Part shown: piece after piece, positions 27,263-37,030 of the stretch | Layout: each line of letters begins with the position of its first letter | Numbering within the stretch: the stretch's first letter is position 1 | Assembly (NCBI GenBank): GCA_019192545.1 | Contig: JAHCMI010000014.1 | Location: 62,001-126,000, forward strand | Reading direction: 5' to 3' | Length of the DNA: 64,000 bases | From: Rivularia sp. MS3 | Lineage (GTDB): Bacteria > Cyanobacteriota > Cyanobacteriia > Cyanobacteriales > Nostocaceae | Made by a program: the position numbers and the translations under genes | Notes under the pieces: generated by a model | The model's input: the letters and a program-made list of their open reading frames with translations, nothing else | Databases searched by the model: none | Told to the model about the DNA's origin: nothing

Positions 27263-28423
27263 CTAATGTACTAAATCCAAAAAGTGTTGTTCTATTTTTG
27301 ACCAAACATAATTAGTTTCGACAAACTTTTTTCCTTGTACGCCCAGTTGATTTCTAACTTGTTGATTCATAAATTCAATTGCAACTTGAAACTCATCTTC
27401 GTTTGAATACCATACTCCACCTTGGGATCTGCGACATTGACCAACTAAAACATCGCATTTACCGTTAACTAAAACCGACTTTCCTACAGCCCAAGCTTCC
27501 AATATTACAATTGAAAGACTTTCATAAGGTGATGGCATTATAAGCAAATCGCAACCTGCTAAAGCATCCCATTTTGTTTGTTCTTCTACGAACCCTAATG
27601 GTAGAATATCGGGGTGTTTGGGAATTTTCATAGTTGCTTTTCCCAGTAATACCAATTTCTTCGAGCCGGATTGCTGACTTACTAAATTTATAAAGTAGTC
27701 AAAAAGCTCCTGACATCCTTTAGACGGATCTATCCTACCTACATATAGAAAAAAAGGCTCATAGATCTGATATTTATCTCTAAAATTTTTCACATTATAT
27801 GTTGAAGGTGGCTCCACTGCGATACCCGCAACAGTTCCAGTCAAGTTAGCTTTCGGAAAACGTTTTTTCAGAAAAGCTTTTTCTTCTAAAGTATTAAATA
27901 TAAAACTGCGGGGCTTCTCAAAAAATTTATCCCACATACTCATATGAATCGTCCATTCATCATGGGCACAAGCTGCAAGATAAGCTTTTTCTGCAACTAA
28001 TGGCAAAACAAAATAAGTTGTTGCATATAAATAAGTGAAAAAAAGAAATGCGTCATATTCATGGTGGTGATGTTTGACATAAGAAATTAAATCTGGAGAA
28101 AATGGCCCTTGTTCCTTCATCCAAGCTTCTTGCTCTTCAATCGATGCTTCTGTGATATGAGAACAGATTTGGCTAGATAAACGATTAAATTTATTTATAT
28201 CTCGCTGTTTTTTGACTGAAAATCGCCTAACTTTTACGCCAGAAATTTCTACTAAGCCAGGAGGATAATGATTTTTCCAAGTCATATAATCCAATGCACA
28301 AGTGCTTAAGATTTCGACGTTCCAATATTTAGACATTTGCTGAGCAATTGTGAAACAAAGTGTTTCAGCCCCACCGTTCACTTCTAATCCACAACGTTGG
28401 ACAACAAAAGCAATTTTGGTCAT
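27263..28423 (-). CDS. Glycosyltransferase family 4 (GT-B)
   Basis: 386-residue GT-B enzyme. It opens with MTKIAFVVQRCGLEVNGGAE, with the G-G-A-E loop used by glycan GT4s, and its donor domain shows YVGRIDPSKGCQELFDYF and the E-x7-E block MPSPYESLSIVILEAWAVG. The start overlaps the preceding methyltransferase stop by four bases (ATGA). It resembles the first half of the double glycosyltransferase at 29352-31685 (both have HHHEYDAFLFFTYLY or HQYHYQAFLFLPYLY), so the two are probably related by duplication. Confidence 0.87.
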   Translation of the reverse strand: MTKIAFVVQRCGLEVNGGAETLCFTIAQQMSKYWNVEILSTCALDYMTWKNHYPPGLVEISGVKVRRFSVKKQRDINKFNRLSSQICSHITEASIEEQEAWMKEQGPFSPDLISYVKHHHHEYDAFLFFTYLYATTYFVLPLVAEKAYLAACAHDEWTIHMSMWDKFFEKPRSFIFNTLEEKAFLKKRFPKANLTGTVAGIAVEPPSTYNVKNFRDKYQIYEPFFLYVGRIDPSKGCQELFDYFINLVSQQSGSKKLVLLGKATMKIPKHPDILPLGFVEEQTKWDALAGCDLLIMPSPYESLSIVILEAWAVGKSVLVNGKCDVLVGQCRRSQGGVWYSNEDEFQVAIEFMNQQVRNQLGVQGKKFVETNYVWSKIEQHFLDLVH

Positions 28424-29355
28424 AATTCTAGCTCGTTAGGTGGATAGCTTCTATACAAAAATGCTGGTTTTTTATTTTGTGCTTCTCGGCTATTTGAAGC
28501 TCGTACAAAAATATATTGACCTAAATCATGTTCTCGGCGTTTAAGCAATGGTTCTAAATTAGAAATAGAGGAATAATTATTTGCGTTGTTTTCATGTACA
28601 TCAGCTGAAAACATCGCATCTATGCTGAAGCCAAGATAATCAAGTAGTAAGTATATTTCATGCTTGTTATATTCACGGTTATGTCTACCGTAAGGACCGT
28701 AACCAGAATAAGGATCGTATATATTTACTCCAGCAACCATTTTGGCAACATTCTCTAACCTACTAACATTGGGAGTAGTAAGAATTAACACACCATTAGG
28801 TTTTAAAATTCTTTTTATTTCCTTTAGTACTCTTATTGGGTCCATTAATAAATGTTCTATTATTTCGCAAAATAGAACAACATCAAACTGCTCATTATCA
28901 TAAGGAAATATGTCTTCTTCTATATTAAAATGATTAGATTCTAGTTTCACTGATAGCTGTTTTTCAGATTTAAAATCTTTATATCCTACTTCTTGCACTA
29001 ATTTATGAGCATGATTGGAACCAAAGTAGTTAGCTAAAGTTAACTTTAAACTAGTAAAAGTTTGTAGCAATATTGTTGTAAAGTATGGATTGGCTCCTAG
29101 TTCAAGACAGTTTCCCGATAGTTCTCTAACTAAACCATATGTATAGACAAATCGACGAAAATCCTGTCTGCAATAATCAGCCATTTCTCTAGATGGAGCA
29201 TCTGAGACTAATATAGTTTCTAAAAAGTTAAATAGTTCACTTTCTGATACACCTTCTGGTAATGGCAGCTTTGGATTAAGAGGGAAACTTTTTGTTGAAT
29301 TTAGGTGATATTTGATGTTTTCTGCAATTGCATGTAAACTTTTTACATTTTTCAT
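28420..29355 (-). CDS. Class I SAM methyltransferase
   Basis: 311-residue methyltransferase of the glycan locus. The cofactor loop is CLELGANPYFTTILLQ (near residue 80), less canonical than GxGxG. FDVVLFCEIIEHLLMDPIRVL is the motif IV block, and LKPNGVLILTTPNVSRLENV follows. Its stop overlaps the next gene (ATGA) and its start overlaps the previous one (ATGA), so four genes from 27.2 to 33.0 kb are tightly coupled. The acceptor is probably a sugar hydroxyl or chain end; this is inferred from context. Confidence 0.83.
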   Translation of the reverse strand: MKNVKSLHAIAENIKYHLNSTKSFPLNPKLPLPEGVSESELFNFLETILVSDAPSREMADYCRQDFRRFVYTYGLVRELSGNCLELGANPYFTTILLQTFTSLKLTLANYFGSNHAHKLVQEVGYKDFKSEKQLSVKLESNHFNIEEDIFPYDNEQFDVVLFCEIIEHLLMDPIRVLKEIKRILKPNGVLILTTPNVSRLENVAKMVAGVNIYDPYSGYGPYGRHNREYNKHEIYLLLDYLGFSIDAMFSADVHENNANNYSSISNLEPLLKRREHDLGQYIFVRASNSREAQNKKPAFLYRSYPPNELEL

Positions 29356-31685
29356 CTTTTGAATTCCTTTTCCATCTTGACAACTATATTACTTAATGTG
29401 TCGTATACGTTATCTACCAAAAAATAATTTCTTCGCAAACGCTGTGCATTAATGACTTTCGATGCAATTGATTTATCGTGTATCATTAACTTCGCTAAAG
29501 CTGCAATCTCAACAACATTATCTTTACTATTAAACATCAGTCCGGCTTCGCCCAAAGTTTCCGGTACAGCGCTACTTTTATAAGCTAATATTGGAATATC
29601 GAACCACATTGCTTCTACTAATGGAACGCAAAATCCTTCATGTTCGCTCATAGACCAGAATAAGTGTGCAGTTCGGTAATAAGCTAATAATTGAGCATCG
29701 TTAACTTGTCCTGGAAGCAATACGAAATCAGCTATTCCTAACTTTTCAATCAGATTTATCAAATAACAGTAATAAGGGTCGTTTTTTTCTCCATAACCAA
29801 TTAAAACTAGTCTTACATTACAATCCATTGTTAAATATTCTGCAAAAGCTTTCAACAAATCATCTTGCCGTTTATTCGGTGCAAGACGACCTACAAAAAG
29901 TAAATTAATTTTGCCATCTTGTAGCTTATGCATTAATTCAATATCCGCAGATATATCCCATTTGCTAGGATCTACAATAATTGGTAATACTCCCGGTTGA
30001 GAAAAGCCATTTTCTGAAAGTTCTTTTGCATTGTAAGCAGAATCCCCCACGGACAATGAAAAATATTTAGCAAGCTGCTTAAATTCTGTACGACCTTTTT
30101 CTAAAATTTTGGCAAACTCAGGTCTATAAGGTTCAAAAAATTTAGCGGGCGTAATGTTATGATAAATCAAGCATTTAGGAGCAGAATGAGATATTGCATA
30201 TTCTGTCAGTTCGGAACCAATTGAATGATGATAAATTAAGCCTGCTTTGTCATTAATAGCTTTACGATTAAAAATTTTTGCTTGATTAGCAATTCGTTCA
30301 TCCAAATAACGAACATAAATATCTGATTTATATCCACATTTTCGTAAATAATCTCTTATTGCTAACGCATGATTAGAAATAGCATCACCATAAGCAAGGT
30401 TAGGTAATAACTGATGGATCTCTTTAAGTTTTCCTAAATTAAGTTTAACTGCTGCTAATTCTGGTGGTGAAGATATTCCCAGTGCAGTTTGATAACGCTG
30501 AATAACTTTCTCCCATACTGCTTTTTCTTCTGCGTAACAACGACCATTATCTCCATATGAATTCAGCAGTGTTTTTTCTGCTTTATCGACTGTAGCGAAT
30601 AATTTTGTCCATTCAATTTCTGTATGTGCCAACCAACCACCCTTAGCAGACTCAACAGCCATCGCGGTAGCTAGACAATTTCCATGAGCGGCGGCAGGTT
30701 TCCTGTAAAACCAAGCTTCCATAATTACCCGAGAATAGCTTTCGTTTTGACTGGGTTGAAATAAAGCTAAGCAGTTAGACAATAATGCTTCTTTTTCTGG
30801 TTCTGTCACCAACCCTAAATCAATTAATCCGTCGAAGGGTTTAAGAAAAGCAGGATTTCCAGGCCCAGCAATAATTAGCTTTAAATTAGATTTTGGATAA
30901 TCTTGCTTAAACCGAATATAAGCCTTAATTAATAAGTCTGTATTTTTAGTTGAATCTCGACGACCTAAACAAAGAACAAACCGTTCTTGGTTAACTTGAA
31001 AGTCTTTTATCTTAACAATATCGGAATTGTTATTTTGACTTACTTCGATTCCTGCACCTGCTACAATACTTTTATTAATTATTCCCGGTCCATATAAATT
31101 TTTAGCTAATTGTGCTTCACCTTCGCTAATAAACAATAATCCCTTGGCGGCATGAAAAATTTTTTCTACTTGCGGTAAATAAGCATAAGCTTCATCGTGC
31201 AAACAAGGCTGTAAAAAAGCACGATTGGCTACAATATCCAAGCCATTTAAAATCACTCCATAAAGGTAAGGTAAAAATAAAAATGCTTGATAGTGATATT
31301 GATGTTTTTTTAGATAATTGATTAATTCAGATGAGTTAATATTTTCAGAACAAAATATACCCGAATTCTCTAAACTTATTGGGTTAACCCCTGGCTTTAA
31401 AGCCGAATGTGGTAAACCTAATATTGAAGAATTGACAGCATCAAAACAAGCGCGATCGCGTTTATCAACTTTGAAACGTCGAATCCTTAATTCCTGCTCT
31501 TTACTAACCCCAGCTTTTAAATGATTAATAGACCAATCATCTTGAAAAGAACGACAGCAAGTAGTTAAAACTTCAACATTATGTCCTCGCTTTGCTAAAC
31601 GAGTTGCTACCTGCCAAGCTTGTTGCTCCGCTCCCCCTTTTAAATTTTTACCGAACCAGGGAGTAACTATAGCTAATGGCTTCAT
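29352..31685 (-). CDS. Fused tandem GT4 glycosyltransferase (two GT-B modules)
   Basis: 777 residues containing two complete GT-B enzymes. Module one (about 1-405) opens AIVTPWFGKNLKGGAEQQAW and has LCLGRRDSTKNTDLLIKAY and the E-x7-E block FQPSQNESYSRVIMEAW. Module two (about 415-777) has GDAISNHALAIRDYLRKCG, NLLFVGRLAPNKRQDDLLKA and SMSEHEGFCVPLVEAMWFD. The fusion suggests two sugars added one after the other, forming a repeating disaccharide. The gene overlaps both neighbours by 4 bases. Donor sugars are not predictable. Confidence 0.87.
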   Translation of the reverse strand: MKPLAIVTPWFGKNLKGGAEQQAWQVATRLAKRGHNVEVLTTCCRSFQDDWSINHLKAGVSKEQELRIRRFKVDKRDRACFDAVNSSILGLPHSALKPGVNPISLENSGIFCSENINSSELINYLKKHQYHYQAFLFLPYLYGVILNGLDIVANRAFLQPCLHDEAYAYLPQVEKIFHAAKGLLFISEGEAQLAKNLYGPGIINKSIVAGAGIEVSQNNNSDIVKIKDFQVNQERFVLCLGRRDSTKNTDLLIKAYIRFKQDYPKSNLKLIIAGPGNPAFLKPFDGLIDLGLVTEPEKEALLSNCLALFQPSQNESYSRVIMEAWFYRKPAAAHGNCLATAMAVESAKGGWLAHTEIEWTKLFATVDKAEKTLLNSYGDNGRCYAEEKAVWEKVIQRYQTALGISSPPELAAVKLNLGKLKEIHQLLPNLAYGDAISNHALAIRDYLRKCGYKSDIYVRYLDERIANQAKIFNRKAINDKAGLIYHHSIGSELTEYAISHSAPKCLIYHNITPAKFFEPYRPEFAKILEKGRTEFKQLAKYFSLSVGDSAYNAKELSENGFSQPGVLPIIVDPSKWDISADIELMHKLQDGKINLLFVGRLAPNKRQDDLLKAFAEYLTMDCNVRLVLIGYGEKNDPYYCYLINLIEKLGIADFVLLPGQVNDAQLLAYYRTAHLFWSMSEHEGFCVPLVEAMWFDIPILAYKSSAVPETLGEAGLMFNSKDNVVEIAALAKLMIHDKSIASKVINAQRLRRNYFLVDNVYDTLSNIVVKMEKEFKR

Positions 31686-32992
31686 AACTTTTTATATCCA
31701 ACTAAGGCATAATCTTGATAGTTCATTTTGGGTTCTGCAAAAATACGCAATGATTCTGGAATTAAAGAAGAATAAATTAATTTTATTTCTTTAAATCCAT
31801 GCCACTCTAATAAAAACTGTAACATTTCTGGGGGTAAAGGTTTTATATGAGTTGGATCTTGGTAAAAATTTGATAATGCATATAAGCTGTGAGGATTAAT
31901 AGTTTCTAATATGATTACCCCATCAGCTACTATTTTTTCAAATGCCAATTTGATAAAATTATTTAAGTATTCAAAGTTTAGATGTTCGACTACTTGTAAT
32001 GAAGAAATACCTGAATATTTATCGTTGCTTTTTTGCAAAAATTCGATGATGTCCGATTCGTAAACTTCATATCCGCTTTGTTGTAAATTTTCTATTTCTA
32101 ATTTGTTTATATCAATACCTTGGTATTTTATCTGATTAGACTTAAGATTTGATATAAATTCGCCTCTACCACACCCAGCATCCAAAAAAGGATAATCTAT
32201 CAAAGATGGATTGATATATTGCAAATAATACTTTTGCTTTTCTTTTACACTGTTTGAATTATAAAAAACGTTTTCAAATAAATAGTAGAATAAATCTTCT
32301 TTATCATGCTTGGAATGTTCTTCAATCGGTATATTTGATAAAGAGATTGCGCTACTAAGATAGTTATGATGAGAAACTTCTAAAAAATCCGACAAATTCA
32401 ATTTTGTTTTGCTGATTCCTTTTTCTTGTACATCTACCCTTGTATCTAAATCTTTTATTTGTTTATTTATGACTTTTACTGTTTCGTTTATACTTTCAAT
32501 GGCATTTTGTGTCGCGGTACAGGTATTAATTAAGGTGTGATACTTTTCTTTACTCAGATTTTCTATATTAACAAGATGACTATCTGTATTACTGATTTGA
32601 TTATCTAATTTTGACTGCAAAACCTCTATTTCTGCAACCAACTGGCGATTCAAAAGGGTAGACTGCTTCAAAGCATTGATTAAATTTAAGTTGACTTCTC
32701 TTTGGTCTTTAAAGATAAAATTGATTATTTTCAAGCAGTATTGCTTTATTTTGTCACTCAAAGGAAAAGAAAAACGATTAAATTTTTCTGGAAACTTTGT
32801 TCGTACAGAAGCTCTAGTTTCAGCGTTCTGAATTAAAGCCTCAATATAATTAAAATTAAAATTTATTTTTTCTGTATCAGACTTTGAATCTGCAAAGGAT
32901 TGTGGAATTTGATTCTTCCGCCGAGCAACTTCTTCTCGTATCTTCTGCATCAGTTCATCAACATCAATTTCGGGATTATTTGATTCAATCAT
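31682..32992 (-). CDS. SAM methyltransferase with N-terminal coiled coil
   Basis: 436 residues. The N-terminus starts with IDVDELMQKIREEVARRK, a recurring opening in glycan-locus methyltransferases, followed by a predicted coiled coil (about 90-210). The methyltransferase domain occupies about 235-430, with FLDAGCGRGEFISNL as SAM loop, YQGIDINKLEIE and ISSLQVVEHLNFEYLNNF. It may act on the reducing or non-reducing chain end and, with the coiled coil, bind the exporter; that is inference. It lies 14 bases downstream of wzt copy 2. Confidence 0.83.
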   Translation of the reverse strand: MIESNNPEIDVDELMQKIREEVARRKNQIPQSFADSKSDTEKINFNFNYIEALIQNAETRASVRTKFPEKFNRFSFPLSDKIKQYCLKIINFIFKDQREVNLNLINALKQSTLLNRQLVAEIEVLQSKLDNQISNTDSHLVNIENLSKEKYHTLINTCTATQNAIESINETVKVINKQIKDLDTRVDVQEKGISKTKLNLSDFLEVSHHNYLSSAISLSNIPIEEHSKHDKEDLFYYLFENVFYNSNSVKEKQKYYLQYINPSLIDYPFLDAGCGRGEFISNLKSNQIKYQGIDINKLEIENLQQSGYEVYESDIIEFLQKSNDKYSGISSLQVVEHLNFEYLNNFIKLAFEKIVADGVIILETINPHSLYALSNFYQDPTHIKPLPPEMLQFLLEWHGFKEIKLIYSSLIPESLRIFAEPKMNYQDYALVGYKKL

Positions 32993-33006
32993 AAATATTA
33001 TAAATA

Positions 33007-34296
33007 CTAATTAAATAAACTTATCTCTTCGCTAATTTCAATAGTAGATTTCAAATCAACTACACCGTCACAAAAGCTTCCATTAATAACTTCAAACACA
33101 ATTAATTCATCAACCCAGTCATAGCTAATACCTTCTTCAGAATGAACACCTATAGTAAATGTGTAAACACCTTTATTTAAATGACAAGGAATATGAAAGC
33201 ATACTTTTAATTGCTGTCCGGAATTTAAATTTGGTAAATCAACATTCATGAGACGAGTATTGATACCATACATGACTAAACCCATCAAGTTTCTGAGAGA
33301 AATTCCAACAACTAATTTGTCTAGTTCTTCTTTCGCTCGCAACAAAATGATAATTTTAAAAGTTGTTCCTGTTTCTACTTTGTTAATTTCTTGATTATCT
33401 GAATCTGTAATTTTAACATTATCAATAACAGCTAATTGATTTCCATGTCTATTTAGTTTCGTTTCTGATTGACGATTGGCTACAAAATCATTGTGATTTT
33501 CAATCTCTCTAATTTCTTTGCTTAATTCCGGAGCTTGTTTTTCTTGCTTTTCTTGCTGTTTGTCAGAACTCAGTAAAGCTATATAATGATTTACTACTTC
33601 TTTAGGCTTACCAATTTCTAATACCTTTCCGCCATTCATTAACACAGCGCTTTTACATAGCATTTTGACGCTAGAAGAATCGTGAGAAACAAATAAAATT
33701 GTTACTCCTTGCTCTTTTAACTGACGAATCCGCTTCATACACCGTGCTTGGAATTTTGCATCACCAACAGCCAATGCTTCATCTACTATCAGTATGCTTG
33801 GCTCGGTATTTGCAATCACCGCAAATGCTAATCTAACCACCATCCCGCTAGAATAAGTCTTAACCGGCTGCTCTATGAATTCTCCAATATCAGCAAAGGC
33901 TGCAATATCATCATATTTAGCCGCGATTTCTTCGTTACTTAATCCTAATATCCTGCCGTTAAAAAATATATTTTGTCTGCCAGTAAATTCGGTATTGAAA
34001 CCGCTACCCAATTCTAATAATGCTGAAACTCTACCATTAACAAATACTTCTCCAGTAGTGGGTGTTAATGTTCTGGCAATAATCTGTAAAAGCGTGCTTT
34101 TTCCAGAACCATTTTGTCCGATAATTCCTACCGTCTCACCTTGATTAATTTCCAAATTAATATCTTGCAATGCCCAAAACTCTTGAGCATGACTCTTTCC
34201 TGGTAAAAAAAGTTCTTTAAGCCTATCTACTGGACGAGCATAGCGTTTGTAACACTTGGAAATATTCTTTAGGGAAATTGCAACTTCCTCACCCAT
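33007..34296 (-). CDS. wzt: Polysaccharide exporter ATPase, Wzt-type (copy 2)
   Basis: 429 residues, aligning without gaps to copy 1 over the nucleotide-binding domain: Walker A GQNGSGKST (60-68), signature YSSGM (148-152), Walker B ILIVDEAL (168-175). The C-terminal glycan-binding region (about 265-425) is clearly different from copy 1, as expected for recognition of a different chain end. It lies 67 bases downstream of gmd and one gene away from wzm, so it is the natural partner of that permease. Confidence 0.9.
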   Translation of the reverse strand: MGEEVAISLKNISKCYKRYARPVDRLKELFLPGKSHAQEFWALQDINLEINQGETVGIIGQNGSGKSTLLQIIARTLTPTTGEVFVNGRVSALLELGSGFNTEFTGRQNIFFNGRILGLSNEEIAAKYDDIAAFADIGEFIEQPVKTYSSGMVVRLAFAVIANTEPSILIVDEALAVGDAKFQARCMKRIRQLKEQGVTILFVSHDSSSVKMLCKSAVLMNGGKVLEIGKPKEVVNHYIALLSSDKQQEKQEKQAPELSKEIREIENHNDFVANRQSETKLNRHGNQLAVIDNVKITDSDNQEINKVETGTTFKIIILLRAKEELDKLVVGISLRNLMGLVMYGINTRLMNVDLPNLNSGQQLKVCFHIPCHLNKGVYTFTIGVHSEEGISYDWVDELIVFEVINGSFCDGVVDLKSTIEISEEISLFN

Positions 34297-34363
34297 AACA
34301 TTAGATTCTTAATATCTGAACTCAGAACATTCGCGAATCAACAAAGCTCTCAAATTGATAAAA

Positions 34364-35437
34364 TTAGGCTATTAAAGTTCCTGTTTTGCTACGAATAGTC
34401 GCATTATCTGACAGTGCAAATTTGCTATTAGCGTTAGGAGAAACTAAACCTAAAACCTGCAAGTCTGCTTCCACCATCAATTTGACTAATTCTTCAAAAG
34501 TAACAGTCTGTTTCCAACCTAGTTCTTGCTTTGCTTTAGTTGCATCACCAACTAACAAATCAACTTCTGCCGGACGTAAATATCGTTCGTCAAAAGCTAT
34601 ATAATCTTCCCAATTCAGATTGACATGATTAAAAGCAATATCTAAAAATTCGCGCACGGAATGAGTTTCTCCCGTGGCAATTACATAATCATCTGCTCGC
34701 TCTTGCTGCAACATTAACCACATTGCCTGCACGTAATCTTTCGCGTATCCCCAATCTCGCTTGGCATCTATGTTACCCATGTAAAGCTTTTTCTGCTTTC
34801 CTGCTACTATGTTCGCAACAGCACGAGTAATTTTTCTAGTTACAAAAGTTTCTCCACGACGGGGTGATTCATGGTTAAATAAAATCCCGTTACAGGCAAA
34901 TAAGCCGTAAGATTCCCGGTAGTTTACCGTCTGCCAATGAGCAAATACTTTCGCGCAAGCATAAGGGCTACGAGGATAGAAGGGTGTTTCTTCCGATTGA
35001 GGAACTTCTTTGACTTTACCAAACATCTCGGAAGAACCGGCTTGATAAAAACGCACGTCAAGCCCAGTGCGCTGCTGATAATCTCGCAAGGCTTCTAATA
35101 AGCGCAACGTTCCCATGCCCACAGTATCGGCTGTATATTCAGGAGAATCAAAACTTACACGTACATGGGACTGGGCACCTAAATTGTAAATTTCATCCGG
35201 CTTTACCGTTTCTAAAATACGACGTAGAGTAGTACCATCCGTTAAATCACCATAGTGGAGAAACAATCTGGCATTATCGCTATGGGGGTCAGTATAAATG
35301 TGGTCGATTCTATCAGTATTAAAAGTAGAAGTACGGCGAATCACACCATGAACTTCATAACCTTTTTCTAACAACAATTCGCTCAGATAAGAACCATCTT
35401 GACCGGTAATACCAGTAATTAACGCCTTCTTCACCAT
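34364..35437 (-). CDS. gmd: GDP-mannose 4,6-dehydratase
   Basis: Makes GDP-4-keto-6-deoxy-D-mannose, precursor of GDP-L-fucose, GDP-D-rhamnose and others. At 357 residues it is full length. Motifs are [44 protein letters not shown] with the catalytic Ser/Glu region, [13 protein letters not shown] (Tyr/Lys), [16 protein letters not shown] and [20 protein letters not shown] eight bases before ATG 35437 is a strong ribosome site. It sits between wzm and wzt. Confidence 0.94.
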   Translation of the reverse strand: MVKKALITGITGQDGSYLSELLLEKGYEVHGVIRRTSTFNTDRIDHIYTDPHSDNARLFLHYGDLTDGTTLRRILETVKPDEIYNLGAQSHVRVSFDSPEYTADTVGMGTLRLLEALRDYQQRTGLDVRFYQAGSSEMFGKVKEVPQSEETPFYPRSPYACAKVFAHWQTVNYRESYGLFACNGILFNHESPRRGETFVTRKITRAVANIVAGKQKKLYMGNIDAKRDWGYAKDYVQAMWLMLQQERADDYVIATGETHSVREFLDIAFNHVNLNWEDYIAFDERYLRPAEVDLLVGDATKAKQELGWKQTVTFEELVKLMVEADLQVLGLVSPNANSKFALSDNATIRSKTGTLIA

Positions 35438-35477
35438 GCTTAGCCTCCCTGTAATTATCTGCGTTTAACAATGTATA

Positions 35478-36335
35478 CTAAAGAACATCTGCAAAACCCG
35501 GACGTAATTTTCTGTATGTTAAAATACCGACAAAAAATATAATTACCGATATAGTAAAGGCTACTGCCAATTCCCCCCAATGCTTAACTTCTCCTACCAA
35601 AACCAAGTCCCGGTAAACTTCTACAATTGCTGCTAATGGATTCAGCCACAGCAGTAACTTTTGCCAGCTTTCGGGAATAGATGTAGCTGGGTAAACTATA
35701 GGCGTTGCGTAAAACCAAATATTAAGAATAACATTTAATGTTTGTGGAATATCCCGTAAAAATACGGTTAATCCAGAAACCAAGTATCCTAAACCAGCGG
35801 TTAACAATAGCTGTGGTATCCAAACTAAAGGTAATAAAGCCAAGCTTGTATGTAAATTCCCGGAAAACACAGCTACAAAAAAAATCAGCATTATCAAGCC
35901 AAAAGAACTCTCGATAAAAGCTGAAAGAATCGGCACTAAAGGCAGCAAGCTTAGTGGAAATACAACTTTTTTGACTAAATTTGGTTGACCAACTACTGCA
36001 CCAGCAGACTGAATTAAGCCGGTACTAAAAGCTATCCAGGGAAGCAATCCTGCAAATAACCACAGCCCAAAAGATACACTTTCATTCGCTTCTAATCCTT
36101 TAAGGTCTAATTTAACTTTTAATACAACGGAAAACACGTAAGTATAAATCAGTAATTGCGAAAGTGGATTAACTAAAGACCATAAATTTCCCAGTACGGA
36201 ACCTTTATAACGCGCTTCTAAATCTCGCCTTACCAAAGTTCTCAACAAATCAAACTTAGTCCACCACCGCTCGTCTATTGGTAAAGCACGTCTTAACTTG
36301 CTTGAGATGCGGACAAATAAATGCATTGTTCGCAT
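35478..36335 (-). CDS. wzm: Polysaccharide exporter permease, Wzm-type (ABC-2)
   Basis: 285-residue ABC-2 membrane subunit that forms the channel for a lipid-linked glycan, driven by Wzt. About six hydrophobic helices are visible, preceded by the amphipathic interface segment LLRTLVRRDLEARYKGSVLG and ending with TYRKLRPGFADVL. I chose ATG 36335 (MRTMHLF) because GAGGA lies 8 bases upstream; a GTG seven codons earlier is weaker. It is the first gene of the minus-strand glycan locus. Confidence 0.88.
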   Translation of the reverse strand: MRTMHLFVRISSKLRRALPIDERWWTKFDLLRTLVRRDLEARYKGSVLGNLWSLVNPLSQLLIYTYVFSVVLKVKLDLKGLEANESVSFGLWLFAGLLPWIAFSTGLIQSAGAVVGQPNLVKKVVFPLSLLPLVPILSAFIESSFGLIMLIFFVAVFSGNLHTSLALLPLVWIPQLLLTAGLGYLVSGLTVFLRDIPQTLNVILNIWFYATPIVYPATSIPESWQKLLLWLNPLAAIVEVYRDLVLVGEVKHWGELAVAFTISVIIFFVGILTYRKLRPGFADVL

Positions 36336-36755
36336 AAATTCTGATTCCTCACACACCAGTTATTAACTAGCAATTAGCGGTTATTTCTTCGGCAAAAAAT
36401 CGCTAAAAACCTCAATCATTCTTCTTCACAAACAACCGTCTCCAGGAAATATTTTTTGACTATTAGTTATAGAACTTACTTTTATCCATGCTGATAAACA
36501 AAATTTTTTAATAATCATACAACGAATCGACGATGAAGAAATTTTGGATTTTAAATTGGGGATGAGAGATTGGGCATTGACGACACAAGAAGCAAACAAG
36601 CAGCAAGATGCTCCCAGTATAGAGATTTTTATAACTCCTAACTTCTAATTAACTTCCGATTACCATTATCTATTACCTATTAACCAATTCCCACAAGTCC
36701 CTAATTCAGCTAAACTTAGTCTTGGTTTAGTGCATTTATTTGATTATTTACCTAA
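36336..36755. other. Divergent intergenic region upstream of wzm and petP
   Basis: Spacer of about 420 bases between two oppositely oriented genes, so it should hold both promoters. It contains decayed heptamer repeats around 36640-36690 (TATTACC/TTAACTT type). No operator or RNA gene was recognised. Confidence 0.45.
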
Positions 36756-36959
36756 ATGGCAATGGAAGTAGGACAAAAAGTTAAGGTAGTTCGTTTACGC
36801 GACCGTTTATCTTCTAGAAATACATCTGGAAAGCTAGGAAAAGTCGGCACCATAAAGGATTTTAAGATAACTGATGGTAAGGGCGTTGGCTGCGTAGTAA
36901 AGTTTGATGACAATTCAGCCACTTGGTTTTTTGAAGACGAACTAAAAGTAGTGCAATAG
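36756..36959 (+). CDS. petP: PetP-like small cytochrome b6f subunit (DUF2862)
   Basis: 67-residue SH3-like beta-barrel protein with VGQKVKVVRLRDRL, KLGKVGTIKDFKITDGKG and DNSATWFFEDELKVV. These blocks match, from memory, the DUF2862 family that includes the cyanobacterial PetP protein bound to the cytochrome b6f complex on the stroma side, where it tunes electron transfer. No membrane segment. It lies 71 bases upstream of the ArsA/Get3-like gene and near chlG, a photosynthetic setting. Some family members may have other roles, so the symbol is probable rather than certain. Confidence 0.72.
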   Translation: MAMEVGQKVKVVRLRDRLSSRNTSGKLGKVGTIKDFKITDGKGVGCVVKFDDNSATWFFEDELKVVQ

Positions 36960-37030
36960 ACAGAAGCGTCTTCTAGAAATCTGCTGTTAACTGGAAGTTA
37001 ATTGTAAGGGCTGAAATTGGAATTCATAAA

